A stretch of DNA of 64,000 nucleotides, from assembly GCA_966250335.1 (NCBI GenBank), contig CBINGZ010000001.1, positions 62,001 to 126,000 on the forward strand, given 5' to 3'. The DNA comes from OLB7 sp966250335. GTDB lineage: Bacteria; Bacteroidota; Ignavibacteria; OLB7. The translations under genes were made by a program, and so were the position numbers. The notes under the pieces are model-generated. The model saw only the letters and a program-made list of their open reading frames with translations, made no database searches and had not been told where the DNA came from. Within the stretch, counting starts at the first letter, position 1. The number at the start of each line of letters is the position of its first letter. Of this stretch, positions 63,605-64,000 are shown one piece after another.

Positions 63605-63690
63605 ACTGGAACCTCTTTGGGATATGGGACATCTCATGACCGTTTTCCACGCTTGTCATACCGTGAAGAACCTGCCTCACTGACTGTGAG

Positions 63691-63711
63691 ATGAAGTTAA
63701 TGAAACTTCAT
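63691..63711 (-). promoter_or_regulatory. Inverted repeat upstream of the WYL gene
   Basis: Perfect arms ATGAAGTT / AACTTCAT with a five-base spacer, 87 bases before the WYL start. It may be an operator for autoregulation. On the plus strand TTGTTTTA follows it, so a terminator is the alternative. Confidence 0.35.
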
Positions 63712-63801
63712 GTTGTTTTACAGGTAGGTCTTTGTACTCCTATGAACGAGCTGCGCATCACTTGTAGGGTAGCACCATCATCGATGAGGCGAAGTTCTGG
63801 C

Positions 63802-64000
63802 CTATGGAGAGGAGAGATGATAAGCTTGTACGGTGAGATCGTGGTCGCCGACGCACGATAGGTTAGGACACTTCCGACTGGAACCGTCTGACAGTTCCAA
63901 GAGGTAGCGGAAAACAGGCCTGCTAGAATCCAGGTTCCTCCTCATGACTCCTTCCCTTGCTACTAGATTCTGTTGTTCTTGCTTCGTCAATCGATATCGT
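63802..64000 (-). other. Open frame running off the right edge, unrecognised
   Basis: A minus-strand frame is open from the window edge to a stop at 63802, about 65 codons, with segments RREGVMRR-like and SRPVFRYLLELSDGSSRK. It might be the C-terminus of a protein that begins outside the window, but nothing in it identifies a family. The remaining bases from 63605 to 63801 hold only the inverted repeat at 63691. Confidence 0.25.

Noticed and set aside
1..64000. tRNA, rRNA, insertion sequences, prophage or further defence systems
   Set aside because: No tRNA arm pattern, rRNA stretch, transposase or integrase motif, restriction-modification or toxin-antitoxin pair was recognised on either strand. 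Only the CRISPR-Cas locus is a defence system here.

Overview
The window is a GC-rich bacterial chromosome segment from the Bacteroidota/Chlorobi side of the tree. The most likely placement is an Ignavibacteria/Kapabacteria-like lineage, but this is inferred from gene content only. Four proteins end in the C-terminal sorting domain used by the type IX secretion system. Choice-of-anchor/ASH-type Ig domains are abundant, and several intergenic regions carry Bacteroidota-style -7 boxes (TAnnTTTG), some with an upstream TTG about 20 bases away. No rRNA, tRNA, transposase or prophage gene was recognised.

From 1 to 22.6 kb there is mostly housekeeping and envelope content. It includes a broken secreted PKD-type protein at the left edge, a lipoprotein, and an ECF sigma factor overlapping an anti-sigma-like membrane protein with a barrel-like tail and two outer-membrane proteins. 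These are followed by Lon protease, an Spy/CpxP-like chaperone, a CAAX protease, a TPR protein, a rhodanese, ClpS, a PQQ-type sugar dehydrogenase lipoprotein, urocanate hydratase, a TIGR01777 epimerase, RsgA and an OmpR-type two-component pair.

From 22.8 to 35.5 kb is a block of exported proteins. A metzincin protease with a sorting tail is translationally linked to a small exported partner. Next comes the tail end of a lost secreted gene, then two tandem giant paralogues with the order vWA, ASH, WD40, ASH and T9SS sorting tail. From 35.7 to 49.1 kb lie a slipin, an S9 peptidase, a UPF0104 flippase-like membrane protein, small exported proteins, an aldehyde dehydrogenase, and a complete tripartite RND efflux operon (membrane fusion protein, pump, TolC).

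From 49.1 to 63.6 kb is a complete type I-C CRISPR-Cas locus on the minus strand: WYL regulator, cas3, cas5c, cas8c (with an internal cas11c start), cas7c, cas4, cas1, cas2, leader, and a long array. The array has 67 canonical or near-canonical 36-bp repeats, six variant repeats and about four strongly decayed ones at the distal end. By eye the cas genes are poorer in GC than the rest of the window, which suggests acquisition. The distal array end runs to within about 40 bases of the tolC stop codon, and several of its decayed repeats keep their hairpins through paired substitutions.
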